A stretch of 64,000 nucleotides of DNA from Toxonevra muliebris (taxonomy: Eukaryota; Arthropoda; Insecta; Diptera; Pallopteridae). This document shows positions 34,810 through 46,508 of the stretch, in pieces; the stretch's first letter is position 1; the number at the start of each line of letters is the position of its first letter. The position numbers and the translations under genes were made by a program. The notes under the pieces are model-generated. The model was not told the origin of the DNA. It was given only the letters and a program-made list of their open reading frames with translations, and made no database searches. Where the stretch lies: positions 85,440,400 to 85,504,399 of the forward strand of contig OY829328.1 in the NCBI GenBank assembly GCA_963691655.1, in the 5' to 3' direction.

Positions 34810-37800
34810 GAGTTACCAAAAGATGACATTAAATGTCAAATTGTTTGCATTGGTGGAAGTAGTACGTGTACTAGTTCAGCCGAGCGTACGACAATTGTGT
34901 AGTGCGGTATTGTTGCTATTGTTTCCGGCAGCACCGGCGGTGAGCGTGTGTGTCTTAGTGGAGTGGAGTGGATGAATGGAGGATTGAGGAATTTTTCATA
35001 TTTCTTCGTTGGTTCGTATTTTGAAACGCTCTTGTATTATACGCGTATATAGCATAAGGTTGCATAAGTTATGTGTAATTAATAGTGTTAGTACCATTTA
35101 AGTTTTCATTTTTAGGAACAGACATAAAAACATTAGTTATTTCAAACATATTGAATGTTGAAACACATACAAAAATTATTTAGGTACAATACATTTTAAA
35201 ATTAGGAATATAAGTGAAATTTTAAGGTCAATTATTGATTCCGCAATTGGGGATTGTCCACTGCATGAAATTCATTTGTTTGAACAATTTGAGATAAAGT
35301 GAAAAATTTAGAGATTGGCGCACAAATTTTCAGAATCCAGATGTTCAGGTTCGAGTCTGGGTAGTTTAAAAAATTTTGTTTTCTTTTTTATGGACTCCTT
35401 TGCTGACCTTTCCCAGTTACAGAATTAATAATTTGACTCTGTTATTTTGTTGTTAGTTTTTTCGAATCAGAATTAAATTCATTTAAAACAAGTTTTTTAG
35501 TTTTTTGGTTTACAAAAATAGGTTCTTGAAAATTTCGCTTCTTTTGTGTTTGAAAATTTGTATAATTAAGTTAAGGTTTTATTTATTTGAAAATTTTACA
35601 TTCAGATGACAGAATATTTATTTATAAAAGTCTCACTTAAATAGTTATAGTGCAATTATTAACTGAAAGAGGATTCCAGTATCTAACTTTAATAAAAAAA
35701 CGCGTTTCGCTGCAAAGAAACATTTCCCGCTGGGAACAACTTTCCCGATACAGAAAATCAAATGTTGTAGTTTTAGGAGAGCTGAATTTTTTTATATCAT
35801 AATTTTTTAATTTTACTTTTTAAGTTTGAAAGGCATTGCAAAGTATTCAATCATGTATGCACAAAAGAAGCGAAATTTTTTAAGAATTTGTTATATTTAG
35901 TAAACCTTCATATTTAAAAATTGAATGCAAAAACATGCCCATAGTTCTATGCTCTGCAACCTGATCTAAGTTAGCTTGAAAAAAGAGAGTGATTTCACTT
36001 TAACACACCCACACAGTTTGTAAAGCTCTGAAAACGTGTTAGGGAATCTGCAATATGTTAGCAATTAGCTTCAAAAGAGAGAGTGATAATAGAAAGCTCT
36101 ACACAGTTTAAAACGTAATGAAAAAGTGCTAAAGAGTCAGTATATTCGTTTTTCTTGTATACGTGAGAGCGAAGTTACTAGCCGTTGGAAATGAACGAAA
36201 GAGAGAAATGTAATGAATAAGTGACCAATGCATACAAAAAACCGCATAATATTAAATAATAAAATCAGTTGATATCTGTTAACACTCTCAAAACAGCAAC
36301 TTAAATTCTGTATGTTTTCTTAACCTTGGAAAAGCCCAGAAGAGAAATAATCAAGCAGTAGTTCTAAAAAGTCTATTCTAAACCTGACTGAATAATGTTT
36401 AGCGAAAGTTCAAGTTCAAGAGAACCGACATTTCTGTTATGCATGTTGAGAAGCTCTTATTTCTTCTCGCTCTCTTTCTTTTGTTGCACTAAAACTGTGG
36501 GACTCCACAACAGTTCTAAATGCATTGGAAATGAGTTTTTAGTTCTAACACTTTTTGTTACTGAGCTCGATTACACTGAAAATCGTGTTTTCTCTGTTAA
36601 ATTAACATAAGGTAGAGAAGGATAGTAAGTAAATTTTTATGCTATCCGAATTTCCATAAAATTACAGAATAATTAATAATTCGAATTAATTGGGGTTCAA
36701 TTTTATTTTCACTAGTACTCAAATTGATTGTGGGCGTGGACTGTGGGCACTGATTATCTATCTAATAATAATTTTTATATATGTATTTAAATCTTTTTTT
36801 TACAAAACAAACGAACAAATTTATAAGACTTCCAAATCAAACGAAAAAAAAACAGAAAGTTATGAATGCATTAAATACATACATATACACATATATTTAT
36901 ACGTACAAATGTGTATAAGTGTAATACAACTGTATGTATGGATATATGTATTTGTGTGTAATTAATAATTGTAAATTACTGCGACAACCTTAAACCACAA
37001 AGAACAAAGCATTTAAATAAACAAACTAATAAAAAAAAAACTACACAAATAAAATAGCATAAAATAAATAACTGAAATAACTATTAAAAAAACATAAATA
37101 AATTACAAATGTAAACTTAAATATATTGAAAGAAAAAACATGAGCTATGCTATTTAAAAAAAAAATACAACTAAAATAAATATTTTAGATTTAAATTTGC
37201 AAAATTATAAATAGTGAAGAAATAAAATAAAATAAATTAAAACAACAACAACCCAATACAAAATTTTAGCTATAATTAAAATTAAATGTATATAAAATTA
37301 AGTTGAGTTTCATAATTAAAATTATATTTAAAAATTTATTTAGTTAGCCAGATTTGAATAATACTACAACAACCACAAAAAAAAAGACTATCGTAAAAAA
37401 TAATTTACAAAATAGAAAAAAAAGAGAAAGAAAAATACCTATAAATAGTGAATAAAGTGTAATGAAGTAAATGATCCAAAAATTATATATATAACCCTAA
37501 AATATATATATACTATAATAAATTAAATTTATTATATAGCACAAAAAAAAATTGTATGTACTCTAACAAAAACTAAAAAGCAAACAACAAGCAACTATAA
37601 AAAAAAATTTAATTGAAATTTTGTTGAAATTTTCTAAACAAATTCTTAAAAAGAAAAACTGAATTCAAAAAATTACCTAAATAAATGTGTAAAACAAGAA
37701 ATATTTTCTCCTCCCGCCCACACAATACCAATGAAACTCGATGAATTTTTCTACAAAACAAAAAAAAAAAAACAAAAACTAAAAATGAAAATGGTTGAAA

Positions 37801-38229
37801 ATAAAAATAAAACAAAAAAAAATAAACAAAAATAGAATGAAGGATCAAGTGCTTTTCTTATGAAAAAATCAAATTAAATAAATTTACCCTAATTGTGAGA
37901 TAAGCGGCAAAATCAATGAAAGTGTTGTTCTTAATGAATTTTTAATTTCTCTTCTTAATTTTCTCAGTGTACCTATATTAAATTCTGCTATAGATTTGAA
38001 AGTAAACAAAGTTATGAAATAGAGTTGTGCTTGAGTACCTGAGAGATAGAGAGAGAGAGAACGAGAGAGCCACTACATTGAACTACTATAGCAACCTAAT
38101 GAACTACTATAGCAACCTAGTGAACTACTATATCGGCTTGAAATCTAAATTTGCATTGAAAACTTTTCAGAGTTCTGATATTAATATAAAAAAAAGTTTC
38201 AAGACATATGAAACTACTATATAAACATT
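34810..38229 (+). other. 3' UTR and downstream DNA
   Basis: Follows the stop codon. Several AATAAA hexamers occur (for example about 35689, and many within 37000-37510), so the polyadenylation site cannot be fixed. A tRNA-like fragment with a good B box (CAGGTTCGAGTCTGG, about 35345) followed by a T-rich run suggests a decayed SINE. The 36990-37850 part is very A-rich. No second gene is seen. Confidence 0.5.
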
Positions 38230-38233
38230 TTAA

Positions 38234-38944
38234 GCGGGTATTCTAGTGTAGAGGAGTGAATTTTAGGAGATTTTTGAACTGCCGTAAAAACAAGGCAACC
38301 AATATTTTTACTATCCATTTTTTCATGAGTTATTTATTAACATTACAATAATACAGAAAAAAATTAAAAAAATAAAAAAAGTTGAAAATTTCAAAAATGA
38401 GCAGCTGATGAAGTGGGGGGTCTCAAAAAATTGGCACGTGACCCTACCCACGATTCCAACCCTACTAGCAATTTGAAAAAAATAAATGAAAAAGGTTATT
38501 AATCTAGACTAATGCCGCAATGTCCGGAGCTACGGAAAAAATGAAATTTTTTTTTCACAAAATGGCGGCTGCCTGAAAAAAAAAAACAATTTTTGTACCA
38601 CTTCTTTTTACTTTTTCAAATTTTTTAAAAATAGTAAAAAAATTTGGGGGTGCGGATAGTTCCCGACATAGACAAGTGTATAAAGAAAACTCTCAAAAGA
38701 TTTCAAATAAATCGGTCCAGTAGAACTTGAGAAATCGCGAGTATCGTTTTGAAAAAGACAGTTTCGAGAAAAACGCGTTTAAAGTTTCGCGTCAAGTAAT
38801 TCGCAGTCTAAATCATTAAATGACATTTTACATTTACATTTATTAAATAACTCATGAAAAAATGGATAATAAAAATATTGATTGCCTTTTTTACGGCTCT
38901 TCAAAGATCTCCTAAAATTCACTCCTCTACACTAGAATACCCCC
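38234..38944. mobile_element. Palindromic MITE with TTAA target duplication
   Basis: TTAA at 38230-38233 and 38945-38948 flanks a 711-bp unit whose two arms (about 38234-38345 and 38830-38944) are inverted copies at roughly 90 percent identity by eye. Shared blocks include GGGTATTCTAGTGTAGAGGA, GTGAATTTTAGGAGAT and CCATTTTTTCATGAGTTATT. The middle has short unrelated sequence with no transposase. TTAA targeting suggests mobilisation by a piggyBac-like enzyme, but the ends lack CCC(T/C)AG, so another TTAA-specific family is possible. Confidence 0.82.
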
Positions 38945-38948
38945 TTAA

Positions 38949-39639
38949 GTTACTAAATGATGAGAACAAGGTAAAAAGTTTTCTTCACACAAATTCAATA
39001 GAAGTACATCCTCAAATACTTATTTCCAAGTTTCGGACTCTTATGAGTAGTTTCAGAAGTAGTTACTTGCTGTAGTTGAAAAATTAAAGTTTCTCTGTAA
39101 ATATGTCGTTAAGTACTCTAATAAAATCACGATCACGGACTCACGCACATCTCTATTGAATATATAATAGTATTTATTGTAAATATTTCGAAATGATGAA
39201 ATAGTATTTAAAAAAAAAAAAAAAAAATACTTTTAATTTATAATTAATTTTATTTAGTAAGCGCTAGATTTAAATTTAGAATTTTAACTATTTTTGTGTA
39301 TAAAAAATTTGTAAAACTTATAAATTCGAACTACCTTTTTTACTTATGATAAATGCAGAGATAATAATAAAATATAAATATATTAAAAAAAAAATAATAA
39401 AACAAAACTAAATGCCTTTTTAATTACATATTTTTGTTTTTTTTTTTCTTATTGAACGGGACACATATCAACTAATCATCAATTTCCTAGATTAAAAATC
39501 ATATAAACACAGTGGTGGGGCTGAAACCCTATTAGCCACCATGCTGGTCGTGCCAATAGGATGCACGTTACAGTGCAATTGGTTATTACATACAATCGGA
39601 CTACATTAAATCTACAATTTCAACGCCAGTTTATAAATG
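38949..39639. other. Intergenic DNA, no gene seen
   Basis: AT-rich with poly-A runs near 39210-39227. Nothing is recognised. Confidence 0.45.
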
Positions 39640-40560
39640 TCATACTTTTAGAAACCTTGATAATGGTCTAGTTTTTGGGTTGAATTTTGTACTGAATTTT
39701 AGTCTGATATTTGGTTTAACTTTTCCGTTTTTGTCGGTTTTTAAACTGATTTGATTGTATGTTAGAACTTTCTTTTGATTTTAGGTCTGAATTTTAATTC
39801 GAATTTAATTTGAGTTTGGTCTAAATTTTTATTTGCCTTCGGTCTGTATTTAAGATTCTTTTGATCGGATTGGTAGTGTAACTTTTAGTCTAAATTGTGG
39901 TCAAAATTTTACTCAGCGTTTAATCTGATTTCTAGTCTAAATTTTGGTTGCTCTTAATTTGTATTTGGCGTCTTTTTAGCCTCAGTTTTAATCTAACTCT
40001 TAGTTTGAGTTGTGGTCGAAATTTTGGTCAAAATTGGTTTGATTTTGATACGTATTTTTGTCTGAATTTCGGTCCGAAACCAGTCTGAATTTTGTTTGAA
40101 ATTTTGGTCTGAATTCGGATGGAAAATTGGTTCAGGTTTTGTTTAATTTGAGTTAAAATTTTTTGGTATAAATATTTATCAAATATTCCCACTAGTTTTG
40201 GTCTGAATTTTGGATTGCTTTCGTTCCATATTTGACGTCTTTTTAGCCTAATCCGATTCATGGTCTGAACATTGTTTTTTTTTAATTCAAGGTTTTGGTC
40301 TGAATTTGGTTTCATTTTCGATCTGAATTTGGTTCTTTTCTTGGTTTAAGCTTCGATCTGAAAAAAAGTGATTGAATTTTAGTTTGGACTTTGGTCGAAA
40401 TTTCCGCCTAAATTTCTATCCGATTTTAGATTGAATTTTGGTCTCAGTTTTGTTCCAGTTATCGTTTAAATTTTGGGCTGTATTTTTGGTGTGAATATTG
40501 ATTAATTTTTTTAATAGTTTTTTGTCCAGGTCTGGGTTTTGGTAGTTATTGAGTGTGATA
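39640..40560 (+). repeat. TTTTGGTCTGAA cryptic minisatellite, locus 1
   Basis: About 900 bp of imperfect 10-14 bp units around TTTTGGTCTGAATT, with frequent variants (GGTTTGATT, AGTCTAAAT). No two neighbouring units are alike. The minus-strand open frame of 95 codons, an Asn/Gln/Lys-rich run of repeated QNxN-like words, arises from the unit and is not a gene. The same unit appears at 51540-52770. Confidence 0.8.
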
Positions 40561-40611
40561 TTTATCCTTTAATTTGGTAAAATTAGCGAAAAAAATGTCA
40601 CGACAGCCACT

Positions 40612-40666
40612 CTAACCTAACTAGCCTAACCCAACCTAACCTAACCTAGCCTAGCCTAACCTAACC
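40612..40666 (-). repeat. TTAGG-type repeat, distal side of LINE
   Basis: On the minus strand this reads as about 11 units of TTAGG with a few GCTAGG and TTGGG variants, directly after the LINE poly(A). Confidence 0.85.
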
Positions 40667-41376
40667 TTTTTTTTTTTAACGAGGAGGAAAGCATAAAAAG
40701 CCACCCAGTCAGTGCGTGACATTCTCACGCTAAAACCACCTCTCGTCGGTACGGATATTCCTCCCGGAACCACCGTTAGGTATTACGTCGGAAGGCCGTA
40801 ATGAGCTTTGCCGTGCGCTCGACTTTGCGTGCACGTTCTGCATCATATAGAGTGGTCATCATATTTGCAGCAACCTTGCATGCTGCATTCCATTTTTCCG
40901 CTGTGTTACACATCTGTGTCGTCAGATTCCTTTCTGTAGGGGGTTCTTCAAAGGCTTTCTCCAGCTCATCTCTGTTTTTGTTAAAACGTGGGCATATAAA
41001 AAGTATATGCTGCGCGTTCTGCCGTTCCTCTGGGCATCTTGGGCAAAACGGGACTTCTTCTCCGATGTTGATTTTATGCAAGTACTGCTTGAAGCACCCA
41101 TGGCCACTAAGCAGCTGCGTAATGTGGTAATTCAGTTCACCATGTCTGCGTGATATCCACTCTTCTATATCCGTAATGAGATTGTAGGTCCATCGACCCT
41201 TCTCGGATGACTCCCATCTTCGCTGCCATTCCATGATGGTACGCTGTCTTTCTTCTCTTCTTATGGCTTCGGTTGATTTTGTGTCACGGCCATATAACCG
41301 CTTCATCTCTTGTGCCTGTAAATCTATGGGCACCTTACTTGCTATGACACAAATAGCATCGTCCGATACTGTGCGA
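40667..41376 (-). mobile_element. 5'-truncated R1-like LINE, C-terminal ORF2 end
   Basis: On the minus strand the element starts at 41376 in mid-ORF (TVSDDAICVIASKVPIDLQA) and stays open to the stop at about 40776. It contains LLSGHGCFKQYLHKI and a zinc-knuckle-like CPRCPEERQNAQHILFICP (C-x2-C...H-x4-C), the usual C-terminal end of R1-clade and related ORF2 proteins. A roughly 100-bp 3' UTR ends in an 11-A tail (40667-40677 as T). Both ends abut TTAGG-type repeats, so the target site lies inside such an array. The reverse transcriptase itself is absent. There are no stops in the remaining 200 codons, so insertion may be fairly recent. Confidence 0.82.
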
Positions 41377-41434
41377 TAACCTAACCTAACCTAATCTAAC
41401 CTAACCTAACCTAGCCTAGCCTTACCTAATAACC
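41377..41434 (-). repeat. TTAGG-type repeat, proximal side of LINE
   Basis: Minus strand GGTTA/TTAGG units with GATTAGG and GGCTAGG variants. It joins the truncated LINE directly at the TTATCGCACAG junction. Confidence 0.85.
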
Positions 41435-43850
41435 TAGATAATGGTAATCATTCAAGAATCAATCTAATGAGGTCCCCAAGGTGTTTTGAACTCGTATAGA
41501 TCTCACTAAATAAGTAAAAAATTTTACAAATATTGTAGCTGCGAATGAAATTAAGTCAAGGTATGCAATACATAGTTATGTATTAAATTTTAAACAGGAT
41601 ACTGTACTGTACTATGAGTCACTGAAAAAAAATTGTAAAATATCAAAAACAGAAATCGTATGGAAATCAATTCATTGAAGTCTCAATCTCCAGCAAGTGT
41701 TTGTGAAATGCCGGTGTCTATGGTAAAATATTTACGATAGATACACATTTTAACTGCATAACATTTTGCTGGTTTTTATAGCTAATCTACAGTAGAACAG
41801 GTAATTAGCCTAGTAAAGTTAAGCAAACGTAAAATTAAGATTCTAATTTAAAGTTTAAAAATACTTAAGCAAAAACTAAGAATTTGCATTTAAAAAGTTT
41901 TCGGTTGTTGCCATGTCGCACCCAGAAATGTTAAATAATTACACGAAGCTAAAAATATAAACATTGCATCCCTTCAAACACCCACACACCCAAACAATAT
42001 GTTAACTATACTCTGACAGCATTAGTACACTCATACCTTGATTGTGACCTTTTACTCTTTAGTAGAGAATTGAAAACTCAAAAAAAGTTGGGTGTAAGAT
42101 CTCCTATCCTTTCCTTCAGAATAAATAATGGCAAAATAGATTAGATTTATTGATGTGAGTGAAAAACTAATTTTTTTAATAATTAAAAATAGGTGCCCAA
42201 ATTCGATGTGGCTCAAATTTGATATGAAACTATTACTACAAATATTTCTGCGACTTCTTGATGTATAAAAACACACGAGGGTAGTAGAAAATCAACAGTT
42301 TAGAGTAAATTGGCAAAAGAATAAACTATTATGAATGCGGTTCTCTGAGATGTTAATGAAAAACTCTATGCTGTAATGCTCTAGTGATAACAATGCAAAC
42401 CAGGATATACTTGCGCTCTTTCCCTTCCCCTCGGTTTACTTGAATTCTCAAGAAATATATATATATATAAAATGTAAACCGAGGATTGGTTGTATGTAAA
42501 CATATATGAATAATAGTTTGTAGGAATGTATGTGTATATGTATGCGAAACAGTTTGTCAAGTAAGAAATGTGCAATTATTCAACTTGATGCCACAGAGTT
42601 ACCAACGAACGAACCAACCAACCAACCTACCTACCTACCTTCCTGCATACATACATAGCTTCATCAACATACCTCAAGCTTCATATCAACGTCATGTTTG
42701 TTGCTGTTGTTATTGTGGCTGATACTGATGTTGTTATATACAATTATTATCTTTCATACCATGTTGTATGCATATATATATGCATGCATACCAAAGAAAA
42801 AAAGAAAAAATAAACAGCAGCAACATAACAACAATAATAGCAGAGAGTAGAAAAAAAATTTTGTATGTAGCTAAATGGCAAAAAAAAAAGAAAAAGTTTC
42901 ATGAATTTAAACATTTTGGTATACCTCAAAAATGTGCAACTAGGTTAAAGAATTAAGCGCATGTATCAAGGACGTGAGTTGGTAATGTAATTTGTCAGTG
43001 TGACTGTATGTGTGTGTGTTTATGAAAACTTATACATATTTACGAATACACGTACACACACATATCTACATATGCATTAGTATATGTATGAATGAATGCA
43101 TACAAAAAGTTATTATGTTGCAATGATGCGTTTTCATCATAAGAGTTGCCAACTTTTGCTTACCTGTACTAATATGTACAAGTATTTACTAAATAGAACT
43201 TATGTGCATATGTGTGTGTGTGTGTAACGCTAAATAACAAAACACAACGAGAGATGAATAATTTTCTTACCATACTAAAATATGTTATTTTTTCTTTAAC
43301 ACTTAAAAGCATCTGAAATATGATGACTACAATGATGAGACTTGCTTGTTTGTGTGCATTGCATTCACATGTATAGGAAAGAATACAAATGTATGCATTT
43401 TTGTATGTTGCATACTTTCAAATCAGTGCTACAAATACTTTTGGCTTGTTAAAATTATCTTCTCTTCCTGTGCATTTCATATTACATAGAATTTTCACTA
43501 TGTTGAATATTTTTGTTCATGCATACATACATATATATATACATACATACATAAGTAAGTACATAAATACGTAGAACTAAAAGTCAAAATATTAACTTAC
43601 CAGATCTCTTTTATTATACAAAGAATGTCGTGGTAAAGTTGGCAAAAATAAAAACGCATGTAAACAGCTTCTGCAAAAAAAAAAAAAATATATAAAACAT
43701 GAAGTGGAAATGTAGGAAAAAAAAGACCTAAGTGGGGCTATGAAGGTTGTCACCATTCCCAAAATCTGTTAAAATTCTTATAATCTCTCAAAACGTTTCT
43801 TCAGAGCAACTATTAAGATATTACACATTCTTGAACTGTATTAAATCTGG
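41435..43850. other. Intergenic DNA, microsatellites only
   Basis: CCAA/CTAC-type run at 42606-42640, (CATA)n near 43520-43553 and GT runs near 43011 and 43210. No gene is seen. Confidence 0.45.
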
Positions 43851-43851
43851 A

Positions 43852-45055
43852 CGGCCTCGATAGTCCAGTGCAAGGCCGTATTTAGGGGGAGGTTTTGGCG
43901 GTTCTGACCCCCCCGTAATGTGGAAACTTTCTTCTAATTTTTTATATTAATTTCCAGTAGATGGGAAAAGAGAAAAGAAAAAGATGGGAAAAGAAAATAA
44001 AATCTATTGGAAGATTTTTGAATATTTTTTACTTCCATCGGTTTTTTTTCTAAAAAGTCGAATATAAAAATAAATTTGAAATCTTAGTTACACTATGCGA
44101 CCAAATCTGATTTATTTTCTTTGACATGAGGCTTGATTTCGGATTCAAAAAGAGAAGGTGATGCTGAGCAATCCTGCATTCATAGTTTTTCTATTAAAGC
44201 TTCGTCGTGAAATATTTTGAAAAGTTTAAAAATTAATAAAAAATAGAAAAAGCTGTCGGATCCTTGTAAAATTAGACTTATGTGAAAAGTAATACAGTAA
44301 TACTGGTTTATTTTATTATGCTAAACTTGCCCGCCATATTTGATTCGGAATTTTGAATTTTTAAAATCTGACTGCAAATTTGTAACCAGCGCCCTTTAAA
44401 ACACTGCGGACCACTGCACTTTTCATTATGTCTGGATGTGAGTGTGAGTAAGATAAAATCCGTTCTTTATAAATTTTTTTTGTAATTAATTCTTTAACCC
44501 ATTATTGCTCAGAGTACCCCGACTCGGAAGATCCCTTTTAATGCTGTGACTGCACGAATTTAGGGAATATATGCCAACTTCATCCGGGTTCCTCATAATT
44601 GATAATGGCTCATATTCCCACTGATAATCATTTGAAAAAATTAGCCTCTGAATATTTTTAGCATTATGGAAAGTCAAGGAGTTTTCGAAATTATGTCCTT
44701 GACGTTAAAAAAATGCATGGGAATTCACATTGAATAATATTTATTTGAAAAAATTGAAATTGATTATTCTGTGAATTTTTTGTAATTTTCGGCCATTTTT
44801 TTTTGGTTAAGATTAAAAAAAAAACTCGAAGAGAACTATTCCTAAAGCTTCAAGGAATTTATTCACTCTTGTCCCTTGACTGATAGGGTCCATCAAATGC
44901 AACATCGTATCTAATTTATTTATTTAAACATCAGTTTCATAAAAATTATTTAAGAATATTTTCTTCGAATGAAACCTCTCGCCACCCCCGCCCACCCGTT
45001 AAAAATCCTGGCTACGGCCCTGGTCCAGTGGATAGTTCACTAGCCATTTATAAGA
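43852..45055 (+). repeat. tRNA-like SINE head, split by a hAT insertion
   Basis: With the insert 43871-45022 and one copy of the 8-bp duplication removed, the flanks read as a tRNA-like head with GGCCTCGATAG and GTCCAGTGGATAG (A-box region) and TTCACTAGCC. This closely resembles the first unit of the SINE at 7656-8093. An A-rich run follows at 45053. Confidence 0.7.
43871..45022. mobile_element. hAT-type non-autonomous element
   Basis: A 1152-bp element starting CAAGGCCGTATTTAGGGGG and ending, inverted, CAGGGCCGTAGCCAGGATT. The first ten bases match with one mismatch. It is flanked by an exact 8-bp duplication GTCCAGTG (43863-43870 and 45023-45030). CAGGG-type termini and an 8-bp duplication fit hAT. 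The interior is AT-rich with no transposase frame. The inserted-into sequence is a tRNA-like SINE head. Confidence 0.82.
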
Positions 45056-45352
45056 AAAAAAAAACATTAAATCTGAAAAAGTTCAGTTTATAGATGTCCG
45101 ACTTGAGGCGGTTTCACTAAACTTCCCATCCGATATTTGGGAATAAAACTGTCTTTGCTCTGCATCATCATCATTGCGGTAGACTCCATTTGATTTCTCT
45201 GAGAGAATGAGTATAGGAAGTAAGTAAATCAATCAAACAATAAGAGAATCAGATATAGTTTTCATGTAGTTTTCTTTTAAAACAACGAACCTGCATTACA
45301 TATGTATTTTAAACACGTGTATTTAAGTTTATAATAACTGCACGTGTATTAT
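45031..45352. other. Intergenic DNA, no gene seen
   Basis: Short AT-rich spacer between the split SINE head and the LINE relic. Confidence 0.4.
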
Positions 45353-45362
45353 AACATCGTTA

Positions 45363-46498
45363 CCTACTACTACTACTACTAATATGGCACAACAGCCCCT
45401 GGAGGGCCAATGCCGAGCTTTTCGCATCCATTCATGTTGTGTGAATTATATTTTTACACGAATGGATGGGGCCTACAGTTTTATGCCGAATCCGAATGCC
45501 GAAATGAAAAACTTTTCATAGGCATTTTTTTACTCTTGGAAGTTTGCCATTGCCAGCCAAGAAGTGGTGCCGTGTAGAACAATTTTTATTTTCTATTTTT
45601 TATTTTTGAGCGTGCCGAGTTATGAACCCGGGCAGTCCAACACACTAACCATATATGCGTACCACTCCAACACACTAAACACTAGGCTACGGCGACCACT
45701 ATCGTTACCTACACTGTCGCTAAATGGTGTAGTGAATCGGGTTTAAATGTTAACCCGAAGAAAACGACAATTGTAATCTTCACAAAAAAGAGAAACAGAG
45801 TCGGATTAGTCGAACCATTTCTCTTTGGTGAAGCCATAAGCTTGTCGAGAGAAATCAAATATTTGCGCGTTACTCTTGATGAAAAACTCACCTGGAACGC
45901 TCATCTAGACTAAACCATCGATAAAGCTAGGGTCTCTCTATGGACCGCTACATAAGAGGTACTACTTAATAGATAAATAAATTAAATATCACCTTTTCAC
46001 CTTTTCATTGACAAAGAGGCGTTCTTATTCGCCACAAAAATCATCTTGGAAAGGGAGAAAAACAATTTCATGGCTATTTATCCCAAAATATCTCACGAAA
46101 TAGAGAAAACTAAATTGTGACTACAGTCTACCCAGATTTAACTTCACTCACAACTTCAAGGTCATATTCCCAATTAAATAAACAAAATTGGGCAAAAGAT
46201 AAAAAAGCTTAAAAGATACCACTTAAGGGTGGTTACGGGCTTCCTTACAGGACATCGCCAAACAGGGAGAGTATATGTAGGAAATGTGACGAAACAGACG
46301 AAACAGTAGAACACATACTGTGCCACTATTAAGTTTTAGCTAGAACTAGACAGGCTCACTTTGGTAACGCTTACTTAGAATCGAAAGATATTGCTGAAAT
46401 TGAAGAAAACTAAAATCATGAGAGATTTGTCACAAAAGACCCCATGTCTGTGGTCGGTATAACTAGTTTCCTCCACAATTAACAATCTAATCTAATCT
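45363..46498 (+). mobile_element. 5'-truncated LINE relic with a TAATC tail
   Basis: Reverse transcriptase C-terminal part: AKWCSESGLNVNPKKTT, then ISLSREIKYLRVTLDEKLTW and DKARVSLW at 45714-45945. A large internal loss follows, then a C-terminal zinc-knuckle region (LTGHRQTG, RKCDETDETVEHILCH, LARTRQAHFGNAYLESKD at 46235-46390). The element ends with three TAATC units. Flanks aacatcgtta at 45353-45362 and 46499-46508 are a 10-bp target duplication. Numerous stops make it dead. A SINE was later inserted close to its 5' end. The clade is not resolved. Confidence 0.75.
45368..45700 (-). mobile_element. tRNA-derived SINE, second family
   Basis: On the minus strand it has a tRNA-like head with A box GTAGCCTAGTGTTTAGTG, an insertion in the anticodon region and the B-box region CCGGGTTCATAACTCGG. 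A body with TTGGCTGGCAATGGCAAAC follows, then a (TAG)n tail seen as TACTACTACTACTA at 45364. An exact 12-bp duplication atcgttacctac is found at 45356-45367 and 45701-45712. A fragment of the same family lies at about 20126-20200. Confidence 0.8.
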
Positions 46499-46508
46499 AA
46501 CATCGTTA

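Noticed and set aside
35290..35365. Candidate tRNA gene (+ strand)
   Set aside because: Only the B box (GGTTCGAGTC) is convincing. There is no A box or acceptor stem, so it is noted only as a probable SINE trace in the downstream entry.
40028..40315. 95-codon Asn/Gln/Lys-rich minus-strand frame
   Set aside because: Same cause as above, from repeat locus 1.
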